Source of the DNA: Parapedobacter sp037190485
GTDB lineage: Bacteria > Bacteroidota > Bacteroidia > Sphingobacteriales > Sphingobacteriaceae
Direction of reading: 5' to 3'
DNA: 64,000 nucleotides
NCBI GenBank assembly: GCA_037190485.1
Contig: JBBCJB010000001.1
Coordinates: 131,314-195,313 of the forward strand
Shown: positions 9,200 through 17,714 of the stretch, piece after piece
Layout of the letters: the number at the start of each line of letters is the position of its first letter
How positions within the stretch are numbered: the stretch's first letter is position 1
The notes under the pieces: generated by a model
Database searches by the model: none
What the model was told of the DNA's origin: nothing
The model's input: the letters and a program-made list of their open reading frames with translations, nothing else
Position numbers and translations under genes: made by a program

Positions 9200-10459
9200 A
9201 TGCAAGCAGAGATCATCACCATAGGGGACGAAATCCTCATCGGTCAAATCATCGACACCAATTCGGCCTGGATGGCGAAGCAGCTCAACGGCCTGGGCAT
9301 CCGCGTCAAGCAGGTCAGCTCGGTCGCCGACCATGCGGCGGACATCATCGTGGCGCTCACGCTGGCCTCGGGCCGGGCGGATATCATCTTCGTGACCGGC
9401 GGGCTCGGCCCCACGAAAGACGACGTGACCAAGCAGGCGCTCTCGGTCTATTTCGGCTGTGGCCTCCGGCGCGACGCCCATGTGCTGGCGCACGTCGAAT
9501 CCATCTTTGCGCGCGGCAACAGGCCGATGCTCGAAATCAACCGCAGGCAAGCGGACGTATTGGACAACAGTGAGGTGCTGTTCAATGCCTTGGGTACCGC
9601 GCCGGGCATGTGGGTGTGGCACAAGGACAAACCCTACGTCATCATGCCCGGCGTGCCCTTCGAGATGAAACACCTCATGCGCGAACGCGTGTTGCCGCGC
9701 CTGGCCGGTGCGCCGGGCACCCAGCCACTGTGGCACCACACCGTGCTCACCGGCGGGATCGGCGAATCGTTCCTGGCCGAGAAGATCGTCGATATCGAGG
9801 CCGCCCTGCCCCACCACATCCGGTTGGCGTACCTGCCGAAACCCGGCATGGTCCGGCTGCGGCTCACGGCCAGCGGCGAAAACCTGGATGCGCTGAAAGA
9901 AGAGACCCGCGCCATCGCCGCGCGCTTCAGGGAGCGGCTTGGCGATCACTTCCTGGCCGACGAGGACACGACGCTCGAGACGCTGGTCCGCGACTTCATG
10001 CAACGGCACCGATTGCTGCTGGCCACCGCGGAAAGCTGTACGGGCGGGAACATCGCCAGGCTCATCACGGCCTTGCCGGGCAGCAGCTCGATGTTCGAGG
10101 GCGGCGCGGTCACCTATTCCAACGCGATGAAAACGAACCTGCTCGGTGTCGATGCGGAGACCCTCGGGAAACACGGCGCGGTGAGCGAAGAGACCGTGCT
10201 GGAGATGGCGTTAGGCGCCCAGGCACATTTCGGCGTGGACTACGCCGTCGCGGTAAGCGGCATCGCCGGACCGGATGGCGGCACAGCCGAAAAGCCGGTC
10301 GGCCTGGTTTGGATCGCCGTTGCGGGCAAGCGAGGCGCCACGGCCAAGAAACACCTGTTCGGCCAGGACCGCGCCGTCAACATCGAACGATCATCCATGG
10401 CCGCGCTGCTGATGCTATGGCATTTGTTGAACGAAGAAAATAACGATAAAATTTCGTGA
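9200..10459 (+). CDS. cinA: CinA: competence/damage-inducible protein A with NMN amidohydrolase domain
   Basis: The 419-residue protein has two domains. Residues about 1-170 are a molybdopterin-binding-like (MoCF) domain, seen in IITIGDEILIGQIIDTNSAW and VTGGLGPTKDDVT. Residues about 260-415 are the CinA C-terminal (PncC) domain, seen in LLATAESCTGGNIARLI and AVAVSGIAGPDGGTAEKPVG. The family hydrolyses ADP-ribose (N-terminal domain) and deamidates nicotinamide mononucleotide (C-terminal domain) in pyridine nucleotide recycling. The length is typical. It follows lptD by 5 bp. An A/T-rich region with a weak hairpin follows the gene. Confidence 0.94.
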   Translation: MQAEIITIGDEILIGQIIDTNSAWMAKQLNGLGIRVKQVSSVADHAADIIVALTLASGRADIIFVTGGLGPTKDDVTKQALSVYFGCGLRRDAHVLAHVESIFARGNRPMLEINRRQADVLDNSEVLFNALGTAPGMWVWHKDKPYVIMPGVPFEMKHLMRERVLPRLAGAPGTQPLWHHTVLTGGIGESFLAEKIVDIEAALPHHIRLAYLPKPGMVRLRLTASGENLDALKEETRAIAARFRERLGDHFLADEDTTLETLVRDFMQRHRLLLATAESCTGGNIARLITALPGSSSMFEGGAVTYSNAMKTNLLGVDAETLGKHGAVSEETVLEMALGAQAHFGVDYAVAVSGIAGPDGGTAEKPVGLVWIAVAGKRGATAKKHLFGQDRAVNIERSSMAALLMLWHLLNEENNDKIS

Positions 10460-10472
10460 ATATTTTAAATAA

Positions 10473-10502
10473 CAGAATTAAATTCTGCTGTTTGTTTTTT
10501 TG
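10473..10502 (+). terminator. weak rho-independent terminator after cinA
   Basis: A short AT-rich inverted repeat (CAGAA/TTCTG) is followed by a T-rich run. The stem is only 5-7 bp, so termination may be partial. Confidence 0.35.
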
Positions 10503-10556
10503 TCAAGTATTTATGTAACTTAGCGCCATTCTGATCAATAGCACAGGAAAACCATT

Positions 10557-11912
10557 ATGGCAACATACCATTTACAACTGCCCCGCATGGGCGAGAGCGT
10601 GTCGGAAGCAACCGTGGTCAAATGGCTGAAACAGCCGGGCGATCGCATCGAAGAGGACGAAGCGGTCCTGGAAGTCGCCACCGACAAGGTGGACTCGGAT
10701 GTCCCTTCCCCGGTTTCGGGTGTACTGAAGGAGCAGCTATTCGCGGAGAACGCCGTGGCGCAGGTGGGTGATGTCATCGCGGTCATCGAGGTGGCGGGCG
10801 TCGATCCGGGTGAATCGACCGACAGCCGGGAATCCGCATCCCCCGTTGCGGCACCCACGGAAGCGGAGCCGCACGGCATCCCGGGCGTGGAACAGTTGGA
10901 ACGCGCCGAGCCGCAATCGCAAGGCACGGATGGGCGGTTCTATTCGCCCTTGGTGAAGAACATCGCAGCCGAAGAGGGCATCACGACGCAGGAACTGGAC
11001 ACCATTGCCGGTACGGGCAGCGAAGGGCGGGTCACCAAGCAGGACATCCTGGATTACCTGGAACAGCGGAAAACCGCCATCATCCAAACGGAAACCATCC
11101 AGTCGCCCCCCCCTCCCGTCGATGGCGATCGCCCGGGAACGGCATCACCGGCCGCCAACGCCCCGATCGTTGAGCACACCGCCCCCACCGTCAAGGTGTC
11201 GCCGCAAGACGAGATCATCGAGATGGACCGCATGCGCCGGCTCATCGCCGACCACATGGTGCGGAGCGTGCACACCTCGCCCCACGTGTGTTCTTTCGTG
11301 GAAGCCGACGTGACCAACTTGGTCCGATGGCGGAACAAGATCAAGGATGCCTATGAAAAGCGCGAGGGCGAGAAAATCACCTTCACCCCCATGTTCGTGG
11401 AGGCGGTCAGCAAGGCACTCCGCGACTTCCCGATGGTGAACGTATCGGTCAATGGCTCGCAGATCATCAAGAAACGGAACATCAACATCGGCATGGCTGC
11501 CGCGTTGCCCAGCGGAAACCTCATCGTGCCCGTCATCAAGCATGCCGACCAGTTGAGCCTGGTGGGGCTGAGCAAGGCGGTGAACGACCTGGCCAACCGG
11601 GCCCGGGGCAATAAGCTGAAGCCCGATGACACCCAGGACGGCACCTTCACGCTCACCAACATCGGTGCATTCGGCAACATCATGGGCACCCCCATCATCA
11701 ACCAGCCGCAGGTGGCGATATTGGCCGTGGGCACGATCACCAAGAAACCGGCGGTGATCGAGACCGAGCACGGAGACCTCATCGGCATCCGGCACCTGAT
11801 GTACCTGTCGCTATCGTATGACCATCGGGTGGTGGATGGCGCCCTCGGCGGGCGGTTCGTCAAGCGCGTGGCCGACTACCTCGAGAACTGGGATATCAAT
11901 CGGGAAATCTGA
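10557..11912 (+). CDS. 2-oxoacid dehydrogenase complex E2 (dihydrolipoamide acyltransferase)
   Basis: The 451-residue protein transfers acyl groups from lipoamide to CoA. Domains in order: lipoyl domain (1-80) with lipoyl-Lys44 in VATDKVDSDV; an acidic Ala/Pro-rich linker; the peripheral subunit-binding domain (about 127-162, YSPLVKNIAAEEG to RVTKQDILDYL); a second linker; and the catalytic acyltransferase core (about 215-451). The core carries the HxxxD motif in SYDHRVVDGALGG near residue 423. The single lipoyl domain and the core resemble branched-chain or 2-oxoglutarate types. E1 and E3 genes are not adjacent, so the substrate is unresolved. A possible promoter is TTTG (10491) with TAACTTAG at 10516-10523. 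Confidence 0.92.
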   Translation: MATYHLQLPRMGESVSEATVVKWLKQPGDRIEEDEAVLEVATDKVDSDVPSPVSGVLKEQLFAENAVAQVGDVIAVIEVAGVDPGESTDSRESASPVAAPTEAEPHGIPGVEQLERAEPQSQGTDGRFYSPLVKNIAAEEGITTQELDTIAGTGSEGRVTKQDILDYLEQRKTAIIQTETIQSPPPPVDGDRPGTASPAANAPIVEHTAPTVKVSPQDEIIEMDRMRRLIADHMVRSVHTSPHVCSFVEADVTNLVRWRNKIKDAYEKREGEKITFTPMFVEAVSKALRDFPMVNVSVNGSQIIKKRNINIGMAAALPSGNLIVPVIKHADQLSLVGLSKAVNDLANRARGNKLKPDDTQDGTFTLTNIGAFGNIMGTPIINQPQVAILAVGTITKKPAVIETEHGDLIGIRHLMYLSLSYDHRVVDGALGGRFVKRVADYLENWDINREI

Positions 11913-11926
11913 CCCTACCGTTAACT

Positions 11927-11964
11927 ACGTGACCGCCAAACGACATGTCGTTTGGCGGTCACGT
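11927..11964. terminator. 38-nt perfect palindrome, likely bidirectional terminator
   Basis: The sequence from ACGTGACCGCCAAACGAC to its exact reverse complement, with AT in the centre, can form an 18-19 bp hairpin between two convergent genes. There is no clear T-run on either side, so it may act as a barrier hairpin and mRNA 3' stabiliser rather than a classic intrinsic terminator. Confidence 0.6.
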
Positions 11965-11994
11965 GTTGTTCAGAGAAATACTACTGCCTAACGG

Positions 11995-14900
11995 CTAACG
12001 CCCCATGGCCGCGCCGCCGAAGAAACGCGCTTCATATTGCCCGAAAATGTTCGCCACCCGCTCGCCAAGCTCGGTCTGCCCATGTTCCTTTGCCGAGTCG
12101 GCAAAGCGATTCAGCGTGAACATCGTATATTGGATGTTCTGCATTTCCAGGTTGGGCTTGGTCTCGGCGATCGCCGCGAAATAGCGGAGCTGACCCTCCA
12201 GGTAACTGACGTTCCGATCGATCAACGCGTTGGCCTTGTCGGTCTCGCCGACCGCGTATAGGTTGTCGGCGATGAATGAATACCCGTAGGCATCCATGAT
12301 CCGGTAGATGCGTTCGGGCATGTGTTCGAACATGTCGTCCAGCAACGCCTTGGCCTCATCTACCTTTCCTTCCGCGATGAGCGTCTCGGCCGGCGTGGCA
12401 TAGATGTTATTCAGGATCAAGCTGATCATCCGGTACGATTCGGGATCGAGGTACGGCGAATGCTTGATGTTCCCCCAGGTGTATTTCCCGCTCGCTACGT
12501 GGTCGTAGATCGCATCCGCGTCGAGCAATCCCTGCTGCTGCGCATGCTGCTGGTTGATGGCGATCGGCATCAGGCGCAGCGCGAACCCTTCGGAGACGAG
12601 GTACTTGTCCAGCCCCATGTAGTTGTCGCTGGGCACCGTCGTCGCGAAATACACCGGTCGCTCCCAGCCGTTGTTCACCAGGATATCCATGATGGCCAGC
12701 TCCGCGCGCGACACGTAGTTGCGGTTGTAGGTCCAGCGCATGGTATCCACGATGCTGTCCTGCCACTTTTCGGGCACCACGCCGTGCTTCAATACGTCGT
12801 CCTTCGCGATCGTCAACTGCAGGTTCTTCGTGGGCAGGAAGTTCTCCGGTTGGTCGGCCTGCACCTGCCGCTTGTCGTTGGGGTTGTCCGAGAGCATCAA
12901 GGCCACGATGCTCTTCAGCTCCACCGGTCCGGGAATCTTCGCGTCCTGGTAGTAGATCACGTCGCGCACGCCCTTCACGTATTTGTCTTCAGGGATGTTT
13001 ATCGGCAATGCATCGGCCTCGTTCACTTTCTTGGTCATCTGCCGCACGTACCAATCGGCGCTCAGCAGGCTGAGGTTCACCACCCGCACGTCGGGGCGCA
13101 CGTTCTCCACTTCCTGCACGTACCACAGCGGGTAGGTATCGTTGTCGCCGTAGGTGAACAGGATGGCGTTCGGGGCGCAGGATTCCAGGTAGTTCTTGGC
13201 GATGTCGCGCGCCAGGAACTTATGCGACCGGTCGTGGTCGTCCCACCCTTCCTTGGCCAGCAGTACCGGCCCGGCCACCAGCCCGATGCCCGTGGCGATC
13301 AGCCCCGCGGTGCGCGCGTTCAGTTTCCGGCCCAGCCATTCGCTGATGCCCAGCACGCCCAGGCCGATCCAGATGGCGTAGGCGTAGAACGACCCGGCGT
13401 AGGCGTAGTCGCGCTCGCGTGGCTGGAGCGGGTTCTGGTTGAGGTACAGCACGATGGCCAGCCCCGTGAAGAAGAACAGCAACCCCACCACCCCGGCATC
13501 CTTCTGCCGGCGCTTGAAGTGCCAGAACGCGCCGATCAGCCCCAGGATGAGCGGCAGGAAATAATACCGGTTATAGGACGGGTCGCTTATCGCCGATTCG
13601 GGGAGCGCATCCTGCCCGCCCACGTGCAATTGGTCGACGAACTTGATGCCACTGATCCAGTTGCCCGTGGTCAGGTCGCCGTGCCCCTGCTGGTCGTTCT
13701 GCCTGCCGGCGAAGTTCCACAGGAAGTAGCGACCGTACATGTGCCCGATCTGGTAGCTGAAGAAAAACCGCAGGTTGTCGCCGAACGAGGGTTTCTCGTT
13801 CTCGCCCAGGTTGAGGTAGCTGCGGTAATACTGTTGATGGGAGGGCTCGCGGTGGCTGTATATCCGCGGGAAGACCGTTTCCCGGTCAAATACGTAATCG
13901 AAATTCTGGCCGGCCACCTCGTAGCGCGTGGCCCCCTTGCGGTACGTGTCGCTGCCGTACTTGATGTCGATGGGCCGCGAATCGAAATAAGGCCCCTTGA
14001 AAAGCGGGTTGTCGCCGTACTGCTCGCGGTTCAGGTAGCTCAGGAACGAGAAGGCGTTCTCCGGATCGCTGTTGTTCAGCGTGGGGTCGGCCTTGGCCCG
14101 GATCAGGATCATCGAGAACGAGCTGTAGCCGAACACGATGAACGCGAACGACAGCATCACGATGTTGAGCAGCCGCTTGCCGTGCTGGATGGAATACCGG
14201 ATGCCGTACACCGTGCCACCGACCAGCAGCAGCGCGAACAGCAGCACGCCCGAGCCGAAGCCCAGGCCCAGCACGTTCACGAAGAACAGGTCGAAATACG
14301 CCGCGCCCTTGATCAGGTACTGGATCACCCCCCAGAGCACCACGGCCACCACCACGCAGCCCAAGAGCAGCGCCTTGATGGCCCCACTGGCCGTGGCCTC
14401 CTTGGCCCGCCTGAAATACACCACCACCGCGATGGCGGGGATGGCCAGCAGGTTCAGCAGGTGCACGCCGATGGAAAGGCCCATGATGTAGGCGATGAAC
14501 AGCAGCCATTTGTCGGCCTTGGGCTCGTCGGCATGGGCCTCCCATTTCAGGATGGCCCAGAACACCACGGCCGTGCAGAGCGAAGACATGGCGTAGACTT
14601 CGGATTCGACGGCCGAGAACCAGAACGTGTCGGAGAAGGTATAGGCCAAGGCCCCTACCGCACCGGCGCCCATGATCTGGATCAAGCCGCCCTGCGTGAG
14701 CTCGGTGCCCGGCTTCCAGATCACTTTACGGGCCAGCGCCGTGATGCTCCAGAACAGGAACAGGATCGTCAGGCCGCTCGACACGGCCGAACCGATGTTC
14801 ATCCAATAGGCTATCCGTTCCGGGTTGCCAAAGGCCAGGTTGGAGAAGACGTTCTGCAGCATCAGGAACAGCGGTGCACCGGGCTGGTGCACGATCTGCA

Positions 14901-15033
14901 TCTTGTAGGCCGAAGCGATGAATTCGCCGGTATCCCAGAAACTGGTGGTACGTTCCACGGTCATCACATAGACCAACGTGGCGATCGTTCCGCATACCCA
15001 GCCAACGATATTATTGATTTTCGTGTAGTTCAT
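11995..15033 (-). CDS. DUF2723 (GT117/TMEM260-like) multispanning membrane protein
   Basis: The product is about 1012 residues. The N-terminal half contains around ten or more hydrophobic helices. The DUF2723 signature is clear near the start: ERTTSFWDTGEFIASAYK and VHQPGAPLFLMLQN. The C-terminal third is soluble and helical with TPR-like features. DUF2723 proteins are related to C-type glycosyltransferases; the eukaryotic relative TMEM260 is a protein O-mannosyltransferase (GT117). A role in envelope or protein glycosylation is therefore likely but not proven. The start at 15033 is chosen for the AAGGA element 5 nt upstream; an ATG at 15036 is adjacent, and an in-frame extension to 15156 is not family-like. 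It is a single-gene unit convergent with the E2 gene. Confidence 0.85.
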   Translation of the reverse strand: MNYTKINNIVGWVCGTIATLVYVMTVERTTSFWDTGEFIASAYKMQIVHQPGAPLFLMLQNVFSNLAFGNPERIAYWMNIGSAVSSGLTILFLFWSITALARKVIWKPGTELTQGGLIQIMGAGAVGALAYTFSDTFWFSAVESEVYAMSSLCTAVVFWAILKWEAHADEPKADKWLLFIAYIMGLSIGVHLLNLLAIPAIAVVVYFRRAKEATASGAIKALLLGCVVVAVVLWGVIQYLIKGAAYFDLFFVNVLGLGFGSGVLLFALLLVGGTVYGIRYSIQHGKRLLNIVMLSFAFIVFGYSSFSMILIRAKADPTLNNSDPENAFSFLSYLNREQYGDNPLFKGPYFDSRPIDIKYGSDTYRKGATRYEVAGQNFDYVFDRETVFPRIYSHREPSHQQYYRSYLNLGENEKPSFGDNLRFFFSYQIGHMYGRYFLWNFAGRQNDQQGHGDLTTGNWISGIKFVDQLHVGGQDALPESAISDPSYNRYYFLPLILGLIGAFWHFKRRQKDAGVVGLLFFFTGLAIVLYLNQNPLQPRERDYAYAGSFYAYAIWIGLGVLGISEWLGRKLNARTAGLIATGIGLVAGPVLLAKEGWDDHDRSHKFLARDIAKNYLESCAPNAILFTYGDNDTYPLWYVQEVENVRPDVRVVNLSLLSADWYVRQMTKKVNEADALPINIPEDKYVKGVRDVIYYQDAKIPGPVELKSIVALMLSDNPNDKRQVQADQPENFLPTKNLQLTIAKDDVLKHGVVPEKWQDSIVDTMRWTYNRNYVSRAELAIMDILVNNGWERPVYFATTVPSDNYMGLDKYLVSEGFALRLMPIAINQQHAQQQGLLDADAIYDHVASGKYTWGNIKHSPYLDPESYRMISLILNNIYATPAETLIAEGKVDEAKALLDDMFEHMPERIYRIMDAYGYSFIADNLYAVGETDKANALIDRNVSYLEGQLRYFAAIAETKPNLEMQNIQYTMFTLNRFADSAKEHGQTELGERVANIFGQYEARFFGGAAMGR

Positions 15034-15169
15034 CATGTTCCTTGCGTAGGATTCCTCGTTAAAAATACGCCCCGAAAATAAGGAATAGTCCGATACCGCG
15101 CGTATACTATTTGGATTTTTAACCGCATCGCCCATACGGTCAGGCAAATACAACAAAAAGAAAAATATT

Positions 15170-15201
15170 TTTGCAAGGATTAGGCAATCGCCCTATATTT
15201 G
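15170..15201 (+). promoter_or_regulatory. promoter of tRNA-Gln, Bacteroidota type
   Basis: TTTG at 15170-15173, a 20-nt spacer and TATATTTG at 15194-15201 match the TTTG / TAnnTTTG consensus fully. The tRNA begins 39 nt further on. Confidence 0.75.
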
Positions 15202-15239
15202 CAAACCCATTCGCAAGGGTGGTTACAATAAGTTCGCAT

Positions 15240-15310
15240 TGCCCGATAGTATAATGGTAGTACGACAGATTTTGGTTCTGTTTGTCTAGGTTCGAATCCT
15301 GGTCGGGCAA
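15240..15310 (+). tRNA. tRNA-Gln(UUG)
   Basis: The acceptor stem TGCCCGA pairs with TCGGGCA and is followed by discriminator A. The anticodon loop TTTTGGT gives anticodon TTG. The T-loop GGTTCGAATCC is present. The length is 71 nt and CCA is not encoded. Confidence 0.95.
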
Positions 15311-15317
15311 CAAAGAG

Positions 15318-15354
15318 ATACGGATTGCCGAGTTGGTGATCCGTATTTTATTTA
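15318..15354 (+). terminator. rho-independent terminator of tRNA-Gln
   Basis: An 8-bp stem (ATACGGAT / ATCCGTAT) with a 13-nt loop is followed by TTTATTT. It lies directly after the tRNA and before prs. Confidence 0.75.
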
Positions 15355-15433
15355 AACATGTTCAGCGCCCATACGATTGTGAAACAATATCACCATATCT
15401 CCCATTGCTAACCCATAACAAAACGACAAGACA

Positions 15434-16378
15434 ATGCCCTTGCAATTCAATCAGGTAAAACTTTTTTCGGGCTCCGGTTCCACGGAATTGTCCGCCAAGA
15501 TCGCCCAATCTTACGGCAAGGCCCTCGGCGAGATGACCGTCGCGCGCTTCAGCGATGGCGAGATCCAGCCCTTCTACAACGAATCCGTCCGCGGATGCGA
15601 TGTTTTTCTGATCCAGTCGACCAACCAGCCCACGGATCACCTGTTCGAGCTGCTGCTAATGGTGGATGCCGCCAAGCGGGCGTCGGCACACTACATCACG
15701 GCCGTGGTTCCCTATTTCGGCTTCGCGCGCCAAGACCGCAAGGACAAGCCGCGCGTGGCCATCGGCGCGAAGATGATCGCCAACCTGATCACCGCGTCGG
15801 GCGCGCACCGGATCATGACCATGGACCTCCACGCCGCGCAGATCCAGGGCTTTTTCGATATCCCGGTCGATCACCTCGACGCCTCGGTGATCTTCGTGCC
15901 GCACATCAAGTCGCTTAACCTGCCCAACCTGACCATCGCCTCGCCCGACATGGGCGGCTCATACCGCGCCCGCACGTTCGCCAAATATTTCAATGCCGAG
16001 GTGGTCATCTGCGACAAGCAGCGCAAACGGGCCAACGAAATCGAGTCGATGTCGATCATCGGCGATGTGGAGGGCCAGGACATCGTCTTGATCGACGACA
16101 TCTGCGACACGGCCGGCACGCTGTCGAAGGCCGCCTCGCTGATCATGGAAAACGGTGCCACCAGTGTACGTGCGGTGTGTACGCATCCGGTGCTGTCGGG
16201 CAAGGCGTACGAGACCATCGAAAGATCCGCGCTGACGGAACTGATCGTCACCGATACCATCCCGCTGAAACACCAAAGCGAAAAGATCAAGGTGCTTTCC
16301 ACGGCCGAACTGTTCGCCAACGCCATCAAGAACGTGAACGAGCACGGTTCCATCAGCGATTTGTTCAAAGTGGATTAG
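15434..16378 (+). CDS. prs: ribose-phosphate pyrophosphokinase (PRPP synthetase)
   Basis: The 314-residue cytoplasmic enzyme makes PRPP from ribose 5-phosphate and ATP for nucleotide, His and Trp synthesis. Motifs: the flexible and ATP-binding region in PYFGFARQDRKDKPR (about residues 93-107), the catalytic SPDMGGSYRAR, and the PRPP-binding loop VLIDDICDTAGTLSKAA. The length is that of class I enzymes. It lies downstream of tRNA-Gln behind that gene's terminator and 58 bp before rplY. A PRPP synthetase gene next to L25 and peptidyl-tRNA hydrolase is a common bacterial arrangement. Confidence 0.96.
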   Translation: MPLQFNQVKLFSGSGSTELSAKIAQSYGKALGEMTVARFSDGEIQPFYNESVRGCDVFLIQSTNQPTDHLFELLLMVDAAKRASAHYITAVVPYFGFARQDRKDKPRVAIGAKMIANLITASGAHRIMTMDLHAAQIQGFFDIPVDHLDASVIFVPHIKSLNLPNLTIASPDMGGSYRARTFAKYFNAEVVICDKQRKRANEIESMSIIGDVEGQDIVLIDDICDTAGTLSKAASLIMENGATSVRAVCTHPVLSGKAYETIERSALTELIVTDTIPLKHQSEKIKVLSTAELFANAIKNVNEHGSISDLFKVD

Positions 16379-16398
16379 GAAAGCCGGAATATTTACCG

Positions 16399-16406
16399 TA
16401 TTTTTG
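16399..16406 (+). promoter_or_regulatory. putative -7 element for rplY
   Basis: TATTTTTG matches TAnnTTTG and lies 30 nt before the rplY start codon. No matching -33 element is seen at the usual distance. Confidence 0.45.
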
Positions 16407-16436
16407 CGGCCTCAAATTTTAGATTAATATACAACA

Positions 16437-17033
16437 ATGAAATCAATTGCTATTAGCGGTTCTTTGCGAAAGAACGTAGGGAAAAGAGATGCGAAAGAGC
16501 TACGCTATGCGGGCCAGGTGCCCGCGGTGCTCTACGGTGGTAAGGAACAATACCACTTTGCCGTGTCCGCAACTGATTTGAAGCCGGCCATCTATACGCC
16601 GGACGTTCATTTCATCGACCTGGACATCGATGGCCAGAAATTCCAGGCCATCCTCCAGGATGCACAGTACCACCCGTTGACCGATCAGGTACGCCATGTC
16701 GACTTCCTCGAGTTGAACGACAAGAAGGAAGTATCGCTGCAGGTACCCATCAAGTTGACCGGCACCTCGCCGGGCGTGAAGGTGGGTGGCAAGCTGGTAC
16801 AGAAGCTCCGCAACCTCCGGGTGAAGGCGCTTCCCAAGGACCTGCCGCAATACATCGAGGTGAGCCTTGAAAGCCTTGAAGTAGGCAAATCGGTGCAAGT
16901 GGAAAGCATCAAGCTCGAAAACGCGAAGGTGCTCAACAATGCCGATGACACCATCGTTTCGGTGATCATGTCACGCGCGTTGCGCCAAGCCGAGCAGGAA
17001 GCGGCCAAGGCCAAGACCGACAAGAAGAAATAA
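16437..17033 (+). CDS. rplY: 50S ribosomal protein L25/general stress protein Ctc
   Basis: The 198-residue long form of L25 binds 5S rRNA. Residues about 1-90 are the L25 beta-barrel (SIAISGSLRKNVGKRDAKEL, VPAVLYGG). Residues about 95-180 are the TL5/Ctc C-terminal domain (VPIKLTGTSPGVKVGGKL, LPKDLPQYIEVSLESL). The tail is Lys/Ala-rich, a common ribosomal-protein feature. It follows prs and has its own -7-like element and a strong terminator. Confidence 0.95.
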   Translation: MKSIAISGSLRKNVGKRDAKELRYAGQVPAVLYGGKEQYHFAVSATDLKPAIYTPDVHFIDLDIDGQKFQAILQDAQYHPLTDQVRHVDFLELNDKKEVSLQVPIKLTGTSPGVKVGGKLVQKLRNLRVKALPKDLPQYIEVSLESLEVGKSVQVESIKLENAKVLNNADDTIVSVIMSRALRQAEQEAAKAKTDKKK

Positions 17034-17063
17034 CCCAGGCACGGCGATCGCCGAGCGCCAAGC

Positions 17064-17095
17064 AAAAGCACCAGCCCACCACGCTGGTGCTTTTT
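17064..17095 (+). terminator. rho-independent terminator after rplY
   Basis: The stem AAAAGCACCAGC / GCTGGTGCTTTT (7-nt loop) ends in a run of five T residues. Flanking AAGC/GCTT could extend it. It directly abuts the promoter of pth. Confidence 0.88.
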
Positions 17096-17098
17096 CGC

Positions 17099-17128
17099 TT
17101 GGGGGCGTCCCGAATTGTCGTAAGTTTG
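17099..17128 (+). promoter_or_regulatory. promoter of pth with very short leader
   Basis: TTG at 17099-17101, a 19-nt spacer and TAAGTTTG at 17121-17128 match the Bacteroidota consensus. Only 7 nt separate the -7 element from the ATG, which implies a nearly leaderless mRNA. Confidence 0.65.
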
Positions 17129-17135
17129 CATCGAG

Positions 17136-17702
17136 ATGGCAAAGAAACAGTTGATCGTCGGGCTGGGCAACATCGGCCCGGAATACGCCGATACCCGGCA
17201 CAATATCGGCTTCATGGTGGCCGATGAATTGGCCCGGCAGGCCGGCGCATCGTTTTCCACGCTGCGCTACGCGTACTACGCCGAATACCGCCAGCGCGGC
17301 AACAGCGTGCACCTCATCAAGCCCACCACGTACATGAACCTGAGCGGCAAAGCGGTGAACCATTGGATGCATACGCTGAAGATCGCGCTGGAGGACGTGT
17401 TGGTCGTGGTGGACGACCTGGCCCTCCCGTTCGGCAAGATCCGGCTCCGCCCGAAGGGCAGCGCCGCGGGCCACAACGGCCTGAAAAGCATCGAGGCGCT
17501 GTGCGGCGGGCAGGGCTATCCCCGGCTCCGCTTCGGCATCGGCGACAATTTCGCCAAAGGCCGACAGGTCGACTACGTGCTCAGCGGATTCGATGACGAG
17601 GAGCTGGCCGAGCTACCCGCGCTCATCGAGCGTTCGGTGCAGATCGTCAACAGCTTCGTCCATATCGGCACGGAGCTGACCATGACCCAATTCAACGGAT
17701 AG
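17136..17702 (+). CDS. pth: peptidyl-tRNA hydrolase
   Basis: The 188-residue enzyme releases peptides from prematurely dropped peptidyl-tRNA. Key residues are all present: Asn12 and His22 (VGLGNIGPEY, TRHNIGF), Met67-Asn68 in PTTYMNLSG, Asp93 in VVVDDLALPFG, and His113-Asn114 in AAGHNGLKS. From Met67 onward the numbering equals that of E. coli Pth. It follows rplY but has its own promoter. It converges on the M56 peptidase gene, whose stop codon is 12 bp away. Confidence 0.96.
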   Translation: MAKKQLIVGLGNIGPEYADTRHNIGFMVADELARQAGASFSTLRYAYYAEYRQRGNSVHLIKPTTYMNLSGKAVNHWMHTLKIALEDVLVVVDDLALPFGKIRLRPKGSAAGHNGLKSIEALCGGQGYPRLRFGIGDNFAKGRQVDYVLSGFDDEELAELPALIERSVQIVNSFVHIGTELTMTQFNG

Positions 17703-17714
17703 GCAGGCGAACGG

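Noticed and set aside
12322..15081. A very long open frame (about 919 codons) antisense to the DUF2723 gene, and similar long antisense frames over nuoL, GH92, the HTCS and SusC genes
   Set aside because: These mirror GC-rich codon usage of the real genes, have low-complexity His/Gln/Arg/Val-rich translations and match no family.
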